Below, in pieces: positions 26,100 through 35,272 of a stretch of 64,000 bases of DNA. A program made the translations under genes and the position numbers. The DNA is taken from assembly GCA_043788745.1 (NCBI GenBank), contig JAYVTO010000123.1:3689-67688 (forward strand), in the 5' to 3' direction. Position 1 is the stretch's first letter. Each line of letters opens with the position of its first letter. Origin of the DNA: JBBQWZ01 sp043788745. Its GTDB lineage: Bacteria > Acidobacteriota > Terriglobia > Bryobacterales > Bryobacteraceae. Under the pieces are notes generated by a model. The model searched no databases and was not told the origin of the DNA. It saw nothing but the letters and a program-made list of their open reading frames with translations.

Positions 26100-28766
26100 A
26101 TGCCGCAGCAGGAAGTAAGAGCCTTGATGGAATTCGCCGACAAATCGTTCGCTCGCCTGAGAGCGGAATCGCTCCGGCAATTGCTGGATGCCATGCCGTG
26201 CGCCGCGATCGTCAAGGATCGCGAGGGCCGCGTCCTCTTCCTGAATCGGATGTGGCGCGAACGAATGACTGCACTCGGGACGCAAGTTGGAAAAACGCCG
26301 CACGAGACGTATCCGCGCGAACTGGCCGAGTTGCTGACACAGCAGGACGAAAGCGTGTTCGCGACGGGCGCAACGACAATCGAAGCGCTGGGGCCTTGTC
26401 CGACGGACGAGCGACAGTTCCTGGTCCGGCGTGTGGCGGTTCGCGGGACTGAGTTGGGTGACGTCGAGGTCGGTATCTGCGAAGAGATCACGCAGATGCG
26501 GGATGCCGAGAGAGAACTGCGACGGGAAAGGAGCATCATCGAAGCCGTCCTGTTCCATGCCGACGCGCTGCTGATTTTGGTGGACAGTGAAGGGCGGGTG
26601 CTGCGATTCAACCGCGCCTGCGAGGAGGCGAGCGGGTACAAGGCGGAGGAGGTTATAGGAAAGTACTACCCATCCTTGTTCCAGTCGCCTGCTGATGCAC
26701 AGACCCGGATCGCCGGCTTGGGGCGGATGATGGCAGCTAAAGGATCGCTCGCTTTCGAGGCGCCGTGGCTCGCGGCGCGAGGAGAGCCGCGAACCATTTC
26801 CTGGACGCTGACGCCGCTGAAAGACTCGCAAGGGAACATCGAGCACGTTGTCGGAACCGGGCTGGACGTTACGTATCAGCGACAAATCGAACAAGCGCTT
26901 CGTGAGTCCGAGCAACAGTTCCGGTTGCTGTGGGAGCGATCGAACGACGGGATGAGGATCCTCGATGGAGAAGGCCTGACCGTGGTGGTCAATGAGGCGT
27001 ACGCGCGGATGGTGGGGCGGCGGCAGGATGAGTTGATTGGGCGTCCGTTTTGGGAAATGTATGGCGGAGCGACCGGCGAAGCGATGCGCGCGAACTGGGA
27101 CGCTTGGATGCAGACAGATCCCCGGTCCTATCGGGGCGAACAGGCTGTGCGGAAGCCGGACGGCGCCGAGGTGTGGTTGGATCTGCTGATTTCGCCGATT
27201 GAGCTGCCCGGCCGGAGCAGATTGATTCTATCGATTGCGCGAGACATCACTCCGTCGAAGCGACAAGCTGTTGAAATTGCGGCGGCACGCGCCGTGGCGG
27301 AAGCAGCGAGCGCGGCGAAGTCACAGTTTCTGGCGAACATCAGTCATGAACTGCGTACGCCAATGAACGCGATCCTCGGTTTGACGTCGCTGGTCCTGGA
27401 GTCGCCGCTCGACGCAGCACAGCATGCGTATCTTGAGACGGTTCGGGAGTCGGCGGTCAACCTGCTGAGCATGCTAAACGACCTGCTGGATTTCTCAAAG
27501 ACGGATGCGGGAATGATGCGGCTGGATCCAGTGCCATTCGCGTTGCAGAGCATGCTTGACGGCGTGATGCGGACAAGCCAGACGCGAACCAACGGAGCGC
27601 AGGTGGAGGTGGCTCTCGAGATTGGAGAAGGCGTACCGCCAGAGGTGATTGGGGATGCGCTGCGGCTCCGGCAGGTCTTGCTGAATCTTCTTGGAAACGC
27701 GATTAAGTTCACTGAGCGGGGATGGGTGCGGCTGCGCGTGGACAAGATTGGGATGCAGCGTCCCGGCGCGGTCCAGATACGATTCGCGGTGATTGATACG
27801 GGAATCGGAATTCCAGCCGATAAGCAAACTGTGATCTTTGACGCCTTCACCCAGGCGGATGGGTCGACGACGCGGCAGTACGGTGGGACTGGCTTGGGAT
27901 TGTCGATCTCATCGCAGTTAGTGCAATTGATGGGCGGGCGGCTGGAGTGCGTGAGCGAGGTTGGCGTCGGAAGCGAGTTTTCATTTGAAGCATTGTTGGG
28001 CGTGCCAGAACGGAGGCAAACGGACGACGGCGCAAAGCGACCATTCCGGGTTCTTGTCGCTGAGGACAACCTTGCGAACCGCACGCTCCTGACCGGGCTG
28101 CTGGAGCGAGATGGGCACTCGGTGAGCGCAGTGGCGTCCGGCCGGCAGGCCATCGAGCGAGCAGAGAATGAGCACTTCGACCTCTTGTTGATGGACGTCC
28201 AGATGCCGGAAATGGATGGCATCGCGGCGGCTGTCGCCATCCGGGAGATGGAGAAGAGGCTGGGACGAGTGGCCGCGGTTTATCTGGCCGCGATCACGGC
28301 CGATACGTCGGCGGAGTCGCGAACGAGATGCGAGGAGAGCGGGATGAACGGGTTCCTGAGCAAGCCGATTGTACGCGGAGAATTGGAGCGGGTTGTCCAA
28401 GCGGCTGCTGCGCAGGCCTCGCCACGCGGCCATGGGCAGATAGAGATCGATCTTGAAGCCGCTCTCGGTCGCGTGGGAGGAGACCTCGAGCTATTGCGCG
28501 AAGTGGCGCAGCTGTTTCTTGGCGACTACCCGAACAATATAGCCGAGATCCGGCAAGCAATCACGGAACAGAACGCCAACGCACTGGAACGTGGAGCCCA
28601 CACTCTGAAGGGAGCCGTAGCGAACTTCGGCGCAGCGACCACAGTTGCTGCTGCGTTCGCTCTCGAAAAAATCGGCCGCTCCGGCGACCTGACGACAGCA
28701 CAGAGCACACTGCTCAATCTTGAGGCCGCGCTCGCCGCGCTCGTTCCGGAACTCGAAAGCATCTAA
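26100..28766 (+). CDS. Hybrid sensor histidine kinase: PAS x3, HisKA, HATPase, receiver, Hpt
   Basis: The 888-residue protein has no obvious transmembrane segment. Three PAS domains are seen (about 15-135, 145-265, 270-395). HisKA has the phospho-His in ISHELRTPMNAILG near 416. The ATPase has DTGIGIP and GGTGLGLSIS near 565-600. A receiver follows (about 645-765) with LLMDVQMPEMDG, then an Hpt domain with AHTLKGAVANFG near 840. All phosphorelay modules are thus in one cytoplasmic chain and a separate response regulator is expected elsewhere. Start may be ATG 26100 or 26127 (AGGAAG upstream). Its stop overlaps the mutS2 stop by 4 bases. Confidence 0.92.
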   Translation: MPQQEVRALMEFADKSFARLRAESLRQLLDAMPCAAIVKDREGRVLFLNRMWRERMTALGTQVGKTPHETYPRELAELLTQQDESVFATGATTIEALGPCPTDERQFLVRRVAVRGTELGDVEVGICEEITQMRDAERELRRERSIIEAVLFHADALLILVDSEGRVLRFNRACEEASGYKAEEVIGKYYPSLFQSPADAQTRIAGLGRMMAAKGSLAFEAPWLAARGEPRTISWTLTPLKDSQGNIEHVVGTGLDVTYQRQIEQALRESEQQFRLLWERSNDGMRILDGEGLTVVVNEAYARMVGRRQDELIGRPFWEMYGGATGEAMRANWDAWMQTDPRSYRGEQAVRKPDGAEVWLDLLISPIELPGRSRLILSIARDITPSKRQAVEIAAARAVAEAASAAKSQFLANISHELRTPMNAILGLTSLVLESPLDAAQHAYLETVRESAVNLLSMLNDLLDFSKTDAGMMRLDPVPFALQSMLDGVMRTSQTRTNGAQVEVALEIGEGVPPEVIGDALRLRQVLLNLLGNAIKFTERGWVRLRVDKIGMQRPGAVQIRFAVIDTGIGIPADKQTVIFDAFTQADGSTTRQYGGTGLGLSISSQLVQLMGGRLECVSEVGVGSEFSFEALLGVPERRQTDDGAKRPFRVLVAEDNLANRTLLTGLLERDGHSVSAVASGRQAIERAENEHFDLLLMDVQMPEMDGIAAAVAIREMEKRLGRVAAVYLAAITADTSAESRTRCEESGMNGFLSKPIVRGELERVVQAAAAQASPRGHGQIEIDLEAALGRVGGDLELLREVAQLFLGDYPNNIAEIRQAITEQNANALERGAHTLKGAVANFGAATTVAAAFALEKIGRSGDLTTAQSTLLNLEAALAALVPELESI

Positions 28767-31183
28767 CGGTCCCGCAGTTCGACGATGGTTGCGCCGGCGC
28801 CGCCTTCTCCCTGTGTCGCTTCGTAGAATTTCTCGACGTGCGGGCTCTTCTTCAAGAGATCGGCGACAGCGCGTTTCAGAACGCCCATGCCGTGTCCGTG
28901 GACGATGCGGATTCGCTGTACTTCCGCCATCGCGGCGTTGTCGACAAAGCGGTCCACTTCGTTGATCGCTTCCTCCGCGCGCTTGCCGATGACGTTGATC
29001 TCGCGATAGCCACCATCCCATGCCGGACCAGGAGCCGCAGTAAACGTGACGCCTTTGGGTAACTTCGTGCCGCCATCGTCAGCGAAAACTTCCTCGATGT
29101 CGTCGCGCGTCACCTTCATCTTCAAGAAGCCGGCCTCGACCTCGATCGAGCCGTTATTGTGGACTCTGCGCACGCGAGCCAGTTGCCGAACCCCTTTCAG
29201 CCTCACGCGAACGCCTTCGGCGAGTGCGATGGCAGCGGGGCCGCCGGACGCAGGCCGTAACTGCACGCCGATCTCGCTGGCAACAGACTCTTGAAATTCG
29301 CGCCGTGTCTTTGCGACCTTGCGCAGAGCGTGCTCAGAGGCCTTGCGTTGCTCTAAGTTCTGTGTGATCTGCTCGATGGCTTCGCGCGCCTTGTTGTCGA
29401 AATCCTTGGCGAGCTGATCACTTCGCTGCTCGACTTCGCGGATCTTCGCTGTGTATTTGCGCTCCCATTCTTTTTCGAGGGTTGCTTCGCGCGCGGCGAC
29501 GGATTGAAGTTTTGCTTGCAGGTCTCGCTCCGTTTGCGCGGCCGCTTCGAGTTGCTGGTGGAGCTGAGAGAGAAACCGTTGCATCTCCCGCTCTGTACCA
29601 GTGAGATTCGCACGCGCGTTCTCGATCAGAGCGGGCGGGAGGCCGAGCCTGCTGGCGATATCCAAGCCCGCGGACTTGCCCGGCGCCCCCGTGCGCAGTT
29701 GGTAGGTCGGCTGGAGCGTCTCTTCGTTGAATCCCATCGAGGCGTTCACAACTCCGGGCGTTGTTGCGCCCCACACCTTCATCGCGCGCAGATGAGTGGA
29801 TGCGAGCGTAAACGCGCCGCTCTGCCGGAATGCTTCGAGGACCGCGACGCCGAGCGCGCCACCTTCGTCGGGATCGGTCGCGCGGCCGAGTTCGTCGAGG
29901 AGAACGAGCGAGTCCGCAGTCGCCTCTTCGAGAATCTCACCGACGCGCGTGATGTGCGCGGAAAACGAAGACAGGCTTTGCTCCAGCGATTGATGATCGC
30001 CAACGTCGGCCAGCACGCGATCAAAAATCGGGAACTCCGCGGACTCGGCCGGAACCGGCAGGCCGGCGTGCGCCATCAGGGACAGCAGGCCGATGGTCTT
30101 CATCGAGACGGTCTTGCCACCCGTGTTCGGTCCGCTGATCAGCAGCGTTCGATGTCCGCCGTCGAGTTCGAGCGTCACAGGAACGACGGACTTCTTCTGG
30201 CGCCGCAGAATATCTTCGAGCAGCGGGTGACGTGCTTCGCGAAGCAGCACGCGGCGCTCACCCGCGCAGAGCGTCGGCACGCAGCAGTTGAAGTCGATCG
30301 CGAAATCCGCTTTGGCGAAAAGCAGGTCGAGGATGGCGAGCGCCTTCGCCGCGGCGGCGATCTCGGGCGCGTGCTGGCGCAATCGCTCTGTCATTTCACG
30401 GAGAATGCGATGCACCTCGCGCATCTCTTCTTCGTTCAGCCGGACGAGTTCGTTGTTGAGGTCGATGGTTTCGAGGGGTTCGACGAACAGCGTGTGGCCG
30501 CTGCCGGACGCAGAATGGATAACGCCCTCCACCTTGCGCTTTTGTCCGGCGACCACCGGGACCACGAAACGTTCGTTGCGAATGGTGACGAATTCTTCCT
30601 GGAGGAGGCCGTCTTCGCGGTGCGCCTTGAGAAATCGTCCGAGCGAAGAATGGATGTGCTTCTGCTGTTTCTCGATGTCACGTCGAAGCCGCGCGAGCGC
30701 GACGCTGGCGTCATCGGCGACGGTGCCGTCGGGATTGATCTTGCCGGTTAGCTCCTTGGCGAGTGGCCGGAGGTCGGCGAAGTCGCGAACGACGGCTGCG
30801 AGCCGCAGGAACTTCTCTTCGGCGCCGATGAGGATGGCGCGGGCGTCGCCTGCCCGATCGATCAGCGACGACAGCTCGCGAATCTGCATCGCCTCGAGGC
30901 CGGCGCCTTCAATTCGCAACGTCGCCACGGCGCGTGACGTATCCGGCAGATCGGAGAATCGGATGCGGACCGCGGCACCGCGAGACGCGGGTTGCTCGCC
31001 ACGCGTCTTGCGCAGATAGTCGATCGCTTCCCGCGAGGTGGCATGCGCTTCCGTAAGCGATTCGAAATCGGCGCGCGGCTCCACGTCCGCAAGCAGCCTG
31101 CGGCCGGCGGAACTGCCGACGTATCGGCCTACGAGTTCGAGCAAGGCATCGAATTCGAGAATATCCGCGCTGAAGTTGTGCAA
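28763..31183 (-). CDS. mutS2: MutS2 family ATPase/endonuclease
   Basis: The protein has about 806 residues. MutS2 limits homologous recombination, and in some species rescues collided ribosomes. The N-terminus HNFSADILEFDALLELV is typical. Walker A is GPNTGGKTVSMKTIGL near 330, the VFADVGDHQ-like motif is LADVGDHQSLEQSLSSFSAH near 395, and a long coiled coil follows. A C-terminal Smr domain carries RIVHGHGMGVLKRAV near 775. I prefer the TTG at 31183, which has GAGG 6 bases upstream and matches family N-termini. A GTG at 31219 is possible. The stop overlaps that of the convergent kinase (CTAA). Confidence 0.92.
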   Translation of the reverse strand: MHNFSADILEFDALLELVGRYVGSSAGRRLLADVEPRADFESLTEAHATSREAIDYLRKTRGEQPASRGAAVRIRFSDLPDTSRAVATLRIEGAGLEAMQIRELSSLIDRAGDARAILIGAEEKFLRLAAVVRDFADLRPLAKELTGKINPDGTVADDASVALARLRRDIEKQQKHIHSSLGRFLKAHREDGLLQEEFVTIRNERFVVPVVAGQKRKVEGVIHSASGSGHTLFVEPLETIDLNNELVRLNEEEMREVHRILREMTERLRQHAPEIAAAAKALAILDLLFAKADFAIDFNCCVPTLCAGERRVLLREARHPLLEDILRRQKKSVVPVTLELDGGHRTLLISGPNTGGKTVSMKTIGLLSLMAHAGLPVPAESAEFPIFDRVLADVGDHQSLEQSLSSFSAHITRVGEILEEATADSLVLLDELGRATDPDEGGALGVAVLEAFRQSGAFTLASTHLRAMKVWGATTPGVVNASMGFNEETLQPTYQLRTGAPGKSAGLDIASRLGLPPALIENARANLTGTEREMQRFLSQLHQQLEAAAQTERDLQAKLQSVAAREATLEKEWERKYTAKIREVEQRSDQLAKDFDNKAREAIEQITQNLEQRKASEHALRKVAKTRREFQESVASEIGVQLRPASGGPAAIALAEGVRVRLKGVRQLARVRRVHNNGSIEVEAGFLKMKVTRDDIEEVFADDGGTKLPKGVTFTAAPGPAWDGGYREINVIGKRAEEAINEVDRFVDNAAMAEVQRIRIVHGHGMGVLKRAVADLLKKSPHVEKFYEATQGEGGAGATIVELRDR

Positions 31184-31208
31184 GGTGAACCTCGGAATGG
31201 GCGCGGTG

Positions 31209-31703
31209 CTAGGCGTCACGATCGTCAAAAGCCCGCTCAATCACTTCGAGCGTTCCTTCCGTCAATGGATACTCCGCCAGCTTCCGCCTTGGAACCCACG
31301 CCACTCGGCTGACGTCGTCGGCCGGGAGCAAGCTTCCACTCACCACTTTACACACGTAGTCGATAAGCACGTAGTGGTACTCCGCGCGGCTGTCTTTGTC
31401 GCGCATGATGCGTTCGAAGATTTCGTGAACAAACAGAGGCCGCACATGGAGACCTGTTTCTTCGCGAATTTCGCGGCAGAGCCCATCCTCAAGCGACTCG
31501 CCGGTTTCGAGCACACCGCCGGGGAGCGACCACTGCCCCTTTAGCGGAGAGCGTCCGCGCTCGACCAGCAGGATGGAATCGCGGCGCAGAATCAGCGCGC
31601 CGACGCCCAGCACCGGCCGCTCCGGGTAACGGCGCGATCGCCTGCTGCTGGCTTTGGGGGGCCCGCTCGCCTTTCCGGCGTTAGTAGCTCGCACCCTTGA
31701 CAC
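31209..31703 (-). CDS. NUDIX hydrolase
   Basis: The 164-residue protein has a complete Nudix box: GGVLETGESLEDGLCREIREE near residues 63-84, preceded by VGALILRRDSILLVERG. These enzymes cleave nucleoside diphosphates linked to another moiety; ADP-ribose or NADH-type substrates are common but not provable here. The first 20 residues are basic and may be untranslated. It overlaps the upstream SMP-30-like gene by 23 bases and ends 25 bases before mutS2, so the three genes probably form one transcript. Confidence 0.88.
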   Translation of the reverse strand: MSRVRATNAGKASGPPKASSRRSRRYPERPVLGVGALILRRDSILLVERGRSPLKGQWSLPGGVLETGESLEDGLCREIREETGLHVRPLFVHEIFERIMRDKDSRAEYHYVLIDYVCKVVSGSLLPADDVSRVAWVPRRKLAEYPLTEGTLEVIERAFDDRDA

Positions 31704-32553
31704 CCAGCCGCACGCGATAGACCGAGGTCCGCGCCGTAACGTACAAAGAACTTAAATCGGTATCTCCGAATGCGAGATTCGATGGCGTCTCCGCCAAATC
31801 GATCTTCCCCAACTGCTTGCCTTCCTGGGTATAGATGAGAAGTTGTTTTCCGGCCACGTAGAGATTCCCTTTCTCATCTGTACGGATTCCGTCCGGGATG
31901 CCTTCGATGCCCGAAATCAACACGCGGGGATTAGATGCGTTGGCGCCGCGATCCAAGTCGAAGGCGTAAATAGCGCGTTCGTCGGAGTTCGCGACGTAAA
32001 GCGTGCGGCCGTTTGGCGAGAGGGTGATGCCGTTGGGCCGCGTCTTCCAGCGTGCGACGGCTTCGATGTCGCCTTTGGGCGTGATGTGAAAGATACCGTA
32101 GAAATCGAGCTCGCGCGTGTCGGACTGCCTGCCGAACGCGGGATCGGTGAACCAAACATGGCCGTCCTTCCGCACCACGAGGTCGTTTGGTGCGTTGAAG
32201 CGCTTACCCTCGAACTTGTCGGCGAGGACGTCCACCTTCCCCTTCTTGCTGTCGAGCCGGGTAACGCGGCGCTCGCGGAATTCACAACTATAGAGGCGGC
32301 CTTGAGGATCGAAGGCATTGCCGATCGAGCCGCCGGGACGTTCCGAGGGCTGCGCCGGACCCTTGCCGTTCCACATGAATAGTTGATTCGTAACGGTATC
32401 GCTGAAGAGAACGGCCTCGCCGGACCAGGCCGGGCCCTCTCCGTAGCGCAGGCCGGCGTGCACTCGCTCGACGGAGAAGTTGGTGAGATCCTGGGCTGCC
32501 GCTGGCGCTGCCACCAAGGCGACAGCGGACACGAAGTGCAAAAACGGCTTCAC
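31681..32553 (-). CDS. Secreted SMP-30/gluconolactonase-like beta-propeller
   Basis: The protein is about 290 residues with a signal peptide (KPFLHFVSAVALVAAPAAA). The SMP-30/LRE family propeller is shown by EGPAWSGEAVLFSDTVTNQL, NAPNDLVVRKDGHVWFTDPA and PNGITLSPNGRTLYVANSDE. Family members are lactonases with a single divalent metal; Glu in EGPAW and Asn/Asp in NGI and NDL are candidate ligands. The substrate is unknown. GTG 32553 is preferred because it fits the signal peptide and has TACAGT 7 bases upstream. A GTG at 32580 is the alternative. Confidence 0.82.
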   Translation of the reverse strand: MKPFLHFVSAVALVAAPAAAQDLTNFSVERVHAGLRYGEGPAWSGEAVLFSDTVTNQLFMWNGKGPAQPSERPGGSIGNAFDPQGRLYSCEFRERRVTRLDSKKGKVDVLADKFEGKRFNAPNDLVVRKDGHVWFTDPAFGRQSDTRELDFYGIFHITPKGDIEAVARWKTRPNGITLSPNGRTLYVANSDERAIYAFDLDRGANASNPRVLISGIEGIPDGIRTDEKGNLYVAGKQLLIYTQEGKQLGKIDLAETPSNLAFGDTDLSSLYVTARTSVYRVRLGVKGASY

Positions 32554-32555
32554 AA

Positions 32556-32567
32556 GTACAACTGTAC
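32556..32567. promoter_or_regulatory. Inverted repeat GTACA-AC-TGTAC in a divergent intergenic region
   Basis: A perfect 5+5 inverted repeat lies 3 bases upstream of the SMP-30-like GTG and 44 bases before the divergent DUF1684 start. It overlaps the possible -10 (TACAGT on the minus strand, 32561-32566). It could be an operator for either gene, or chance. Confidence 0.25.
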
Positions 32568-32611
32568 GGCATGCCGACACGGGCGTTCGGAATCGGCGTT
32601 ACCATGAGCCA

Positions 32612-33433
32612 ATGCGGATCCTTGCAAGCGTTGCATTTCTTGCTGCGGCCCACGCGGCCGATCAGCCGGGGCCGGAGTATTCTCAGGCGATTGAGCAATG
32701 GAGAGCGCAACACGCGAAGACTTTGCAAAGCGAAACTGGCTGGCTTCACGTCGCAGGCCTGTTTTGGTTGAAGGAGGGTGCAAATCGCGCGGGTACGGAC
32801 GCTTCGTCCGACATCGTTCTGCCGGACGGCCCGAAGAACGCGGGTGTGTTCACGCTGCGTGAAGGCGCGGTTCGCTTTGAGAGTGCGAAGAGAGCGGCGT
32901 TGGCATTGGAGCCGAACGCGGACATTGTTCCGATTGGACGATTGAAGCTGTTCGTCATCGTGCGCGGCGACAGAGTCGGCCTACGCATGCGCGATCCGCA
33001 GAGCGCGCTGCTGCGCGAGTTCCAAGGCTTGCAGTGGTACCCGATCGAGACGCAGGCGCGGATCGTTGCGAAGTTCGTCGTGGAGCCCAGGAAGATCCGC
33101 GTGCCGAACATCCTCGGGCAGGATAATGAGCAAGAGTCCCCAGGCTACGCGGAATTCGCTTGGCGCGGAAAGCAGATGAGGCTCTATCCGGTGCGCGAAG
33201 AGAAGCGATTATTCTTCATTTTTCGCGACCAAACCTCGGGCCGTGGAACCTACGGCGCGGGTCGCTTCCTATACGCCGATTTTGCTACGGACGGCGTGGT
33301 TGTGCTCGACTTTAATCAGGCGGAGAATCCGCCATGCGCGTATACGCCGTTCGCGACGTGCCCACTGCCGCCGAAAGAAAACCGCCTCGATGTGAAGATC
33401 GAGGCGGGTGAGCGGGATTACGGACATCGCTAG
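32612..33433 (+). CDS. Secreted DUF1684 protein
   Basis: The 273-residue protein begins with a signal peptide (MRILASVAFLAAAHAA). It shows the DUF1684 pattern: GWLHVAGLFWLKEGANRAG near residue 40 and, near the C-terminus, FNQAENPPCAYTPFATCPLPP. The function of the family is unknown. The ATG at 32612 fits the signal peptide; a GTG-type start at 32480 would overlap the divergent SMP-30 gene and is rejected. A VOC-family gene follows 20 bases downstream. Confidence 0.85.
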   Translation: MRILASVAFLAAAHAADQPGPEYSQAIEQWRAQHAKTLQSETGWLHVAGLFWLKEGANRAGTDASSDIVLPDGPKNAGVFTLREGAVRFESAKRAALALEPNADIVPIGRLKLFVIVRGDRVGLRMRDPQSALLREFQGLQWYPIETQARIVAKFVVEPRKIRVPNILGQDNEQESPGYAEFAWRGKQMRLYPVREEKRLFFIFRDQTSGRGTYGAGRFLYADFATDGVVVLDFNQAENPPCAYTPFATCPLPPKENRLDVKIEAGERDYGHR

Positions 33434-33453
33434 AAAGCGCGAAGGAGACCGAT

Positions 33454-33879
33454 TTGCAGGTTGAGCTGACCGACGTAACGCCGATGCTGAAGGCGGGGAA
33501 TCTTGAGGATACGATCGCGTTTTATACGCAAACTTTGGGGTTCTCGGTTGTGAATACGATGGCCGATGACAACGGCAAGCCAAATTGGGTGAGCTTGCAA
33601 TGGGGCGGAGCGGGTTTGATGTTCTTTTCGGTGGACGCGGTGGACGATATGCCAGCGCGGCCGAAGATGACGGGTGTTTTGTACTTTAATCCGAACAATG
33701 TCACGCAACTTTGGGACGAGTTGAAGGACAAGGTGCATGTCGAATGGGAACTGCAAGTAATGCCCTACGGCATGCGCGAGTTCGCCATCCGCGATTGCAA
33801 CGGCTATATTCTGACGTTCGGCCAGGACACCAACGAGAGAGAAGCGCGAGATTGGCCGCCGAGGGCCGGAACCTGCTAA
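33454..33879 (+). CDS. VOC-superfamily (glyoxalase/bleomycin-resistance-like) protein
   Basis: The 141-residue protein has the paired beta-alpha-beta modules of the VOC fold: MLKAGNLEDTIAFYTQTLGF at the start and MPYGMREFAIRDCNGYILTF near the end. The second-module Glu in REFAIRD is a usual metal ligand position. The TTG at 33454 has GAAGGAG at ideal distance. Members range from dioxygenases to drug-binding proteins, so the role is open. It follows the DUF1684 gene closely. Confidence 0.82.
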   Translation: MQVELTDVTPMLKAGNLEDTIAFYTQTLGFSVVNTMADDNGKPNWVSLQWGGAGLMFFSVDAVDDMPARPKMTGVLYFNPNNVTQLWDELKDKVHVEWELQVMPYGMREFAIRDCNGYILTFGQDTNEREARDWPPRAGTC

Positions 33880-33889
33880 CGCGATTCCA

Positions 33890-35203
33890 CTAGCGAATGC
33901 AGAACAACGTGTTCTGGCTGCGGAGGAAGATCTCGCCACCCGCGATCGCGGGCGTAGAAATGAACGTCTGATCCTTTAGCGTATTCGTTGCCAGGATCTC
34001 GAACGTTTCTCCCATCTTCACGACGATGACGTCGCCGTCTTCTGCCGCGAGGTAGAGCTTGCCGTTCGCGCCCACAAGAGATGCTTTGAAGTTGTAGGGT
34101 TTCGGCAAGCGTTGCTGCTGATAGTAGGCTTTGCCGGTCTTCGCATCGAAGCACGACAGTTGGCCGTTGTCAGTGACAATGTAGAGTTTGCCATCGTGCA
34201 GCACCGGCGATGGCGTATAGGAGAGGCCGCGGTCCGCGGTCCAGACGATTGCGTCCGTGCCGGTGAGATCTCCATCGCGCCCTAACTTCACAGCAAGCAG
34301 CTTCTGATTACGAAAGCCACTCATGACGAAGATAAGGCCATCGGCCGCGACGGGTGCCGGGATGGTGTTGATGCCGAGTCCGCCGACCTCCCAAATACTC
34401 TTGCCGGTTTCGAGATCGTAGGCGATCACTTTCTTTGTTGCCGATACGACCACTTGCTTCTTGCCATTCACGGTGGTGACGTACGGCCCGGACCAATTTG
34501 AATCGTTTGGTCGCGCCACGCGCCAGAGTTCCTTACCGGTATTCTTGTCGAGCGTCAGAAGGAATGAATCGCCACCTTCCTGGTCAAACAACAGGATCAG
34601 CTTGTTGCCATCGAGTGTGGGCCACGAACCTTCGCCGAACGAGAGACGCATCTTCAGTTGCACGCCGAAATCTTTTTCCCAAACCAGCTTGCCGTCGAGC
34701 GTGTAGCAATAGACGCCGCGCGAACCGAAAAACGCAATCACGTGTTTTCCGTCGGTCACGGGCGAATTTGACGCGAAACTACCGTACATCGGATGGTAGC
34801 CTTCGTGCGGCGTCGCGGTCTTCGCGAGTTTCTCCCAAAGGATCTTCCCGGACTTGCGGTCGAGCGCCATCACCATCAACTTATGCTCAGAGGGTGGCGC
34901 GGAACGGGGTGCAGCGCGGGCCGAAGTAGTCTCTTGTGACACGGGCGCGGCCGGTGTTCCAGTGGGTAAGGCTGTGGTCAAGAAGATCTTTTCTTCCCAA
35001 ATGACAGGCGAAGAGAACCCGCGGCCCGGGATGTTTGTCTTCCACGCGACATGCTCGGTGTCCGACCACTTGAGCGGCGCGTCGCCGACCGCCATGCCGT
35101 CATCGTTCGGTCCGCGCCAATGCGGCCAACTGGATCCTCCAGTGGCAGCGGCGGCGGTAAACAGCAAAGTGAACGCGATCAGGAGCAAGAGCGTGCGGCG
35201 CAT
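33890..35203 (-). CDS. Secreted PQQ-like beta-propeller protein (BamB-like repeats)
   Basis: The 437-residue protein has a signal peptide (MRRTLLLLIAFTLLFTAAAA) and then WPHWRGPNDDGMA, the classic opening of secreted PQQ-binding-like propellers in Acidobacteria and Planctomycetes. Repeats of the type LDRKSGKILWEKLA, LDKNTGKELWRVARPND and YDLETGKSIWEVGG fill the chain. Catalytic residues of quinoprotein dehydrogenases are not evident. Binding or scaffolding is more likely than PQQ chemistry. It ends 10 bases from the convergent VOC gene. The sequence ends in SQNTLFCIR. Confidence 0.85.
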   Translation of the reverse strand: MRRTLLLLIAFTLLFTAAAATGGSSWPHWRGPNDDGMAVGDAPLKWSDTEHVAWKTNIPGRGFSSPVIWEEKIFLTTALPTGTPAAPVSQETTSARAAPRSAPPSEHKLMVMALDRKSGKILWEKLAKTATPHEGYHPMYGSFASNSPVTDGKHVIAFFGSRGVYCYTLDGKLVWEKDFGVQLKMRLSFGEGSWPTLDGNKLILLFDQEGGDSFLLTLDKNTGKELWRVARPNDSNWSGPYVTTVNGKKQVVVSATKKVIAYDLETGKSIWEVGGLGINTIPAPVAADGLIFVMSGFRNQKLLAVKLGRDGDLTGTDAIVWTADRGLSYTPSPVLHDGKLYIVTDNGQLSCFDAKTGKAYYQQQRLPKPYNFKASLVGANGKLYLAAEDGDVIVVKMGETFEILATNTLKDQTFISTPAIAGGEIFLRSQNTLFCIR

Positions 35204-35272
35204 ATAGAGCTTTATTGTGGCATAGCGAAATTTCTTGGGCGCTAACATTTCCTGAAGATTCGCGGACTTTGG

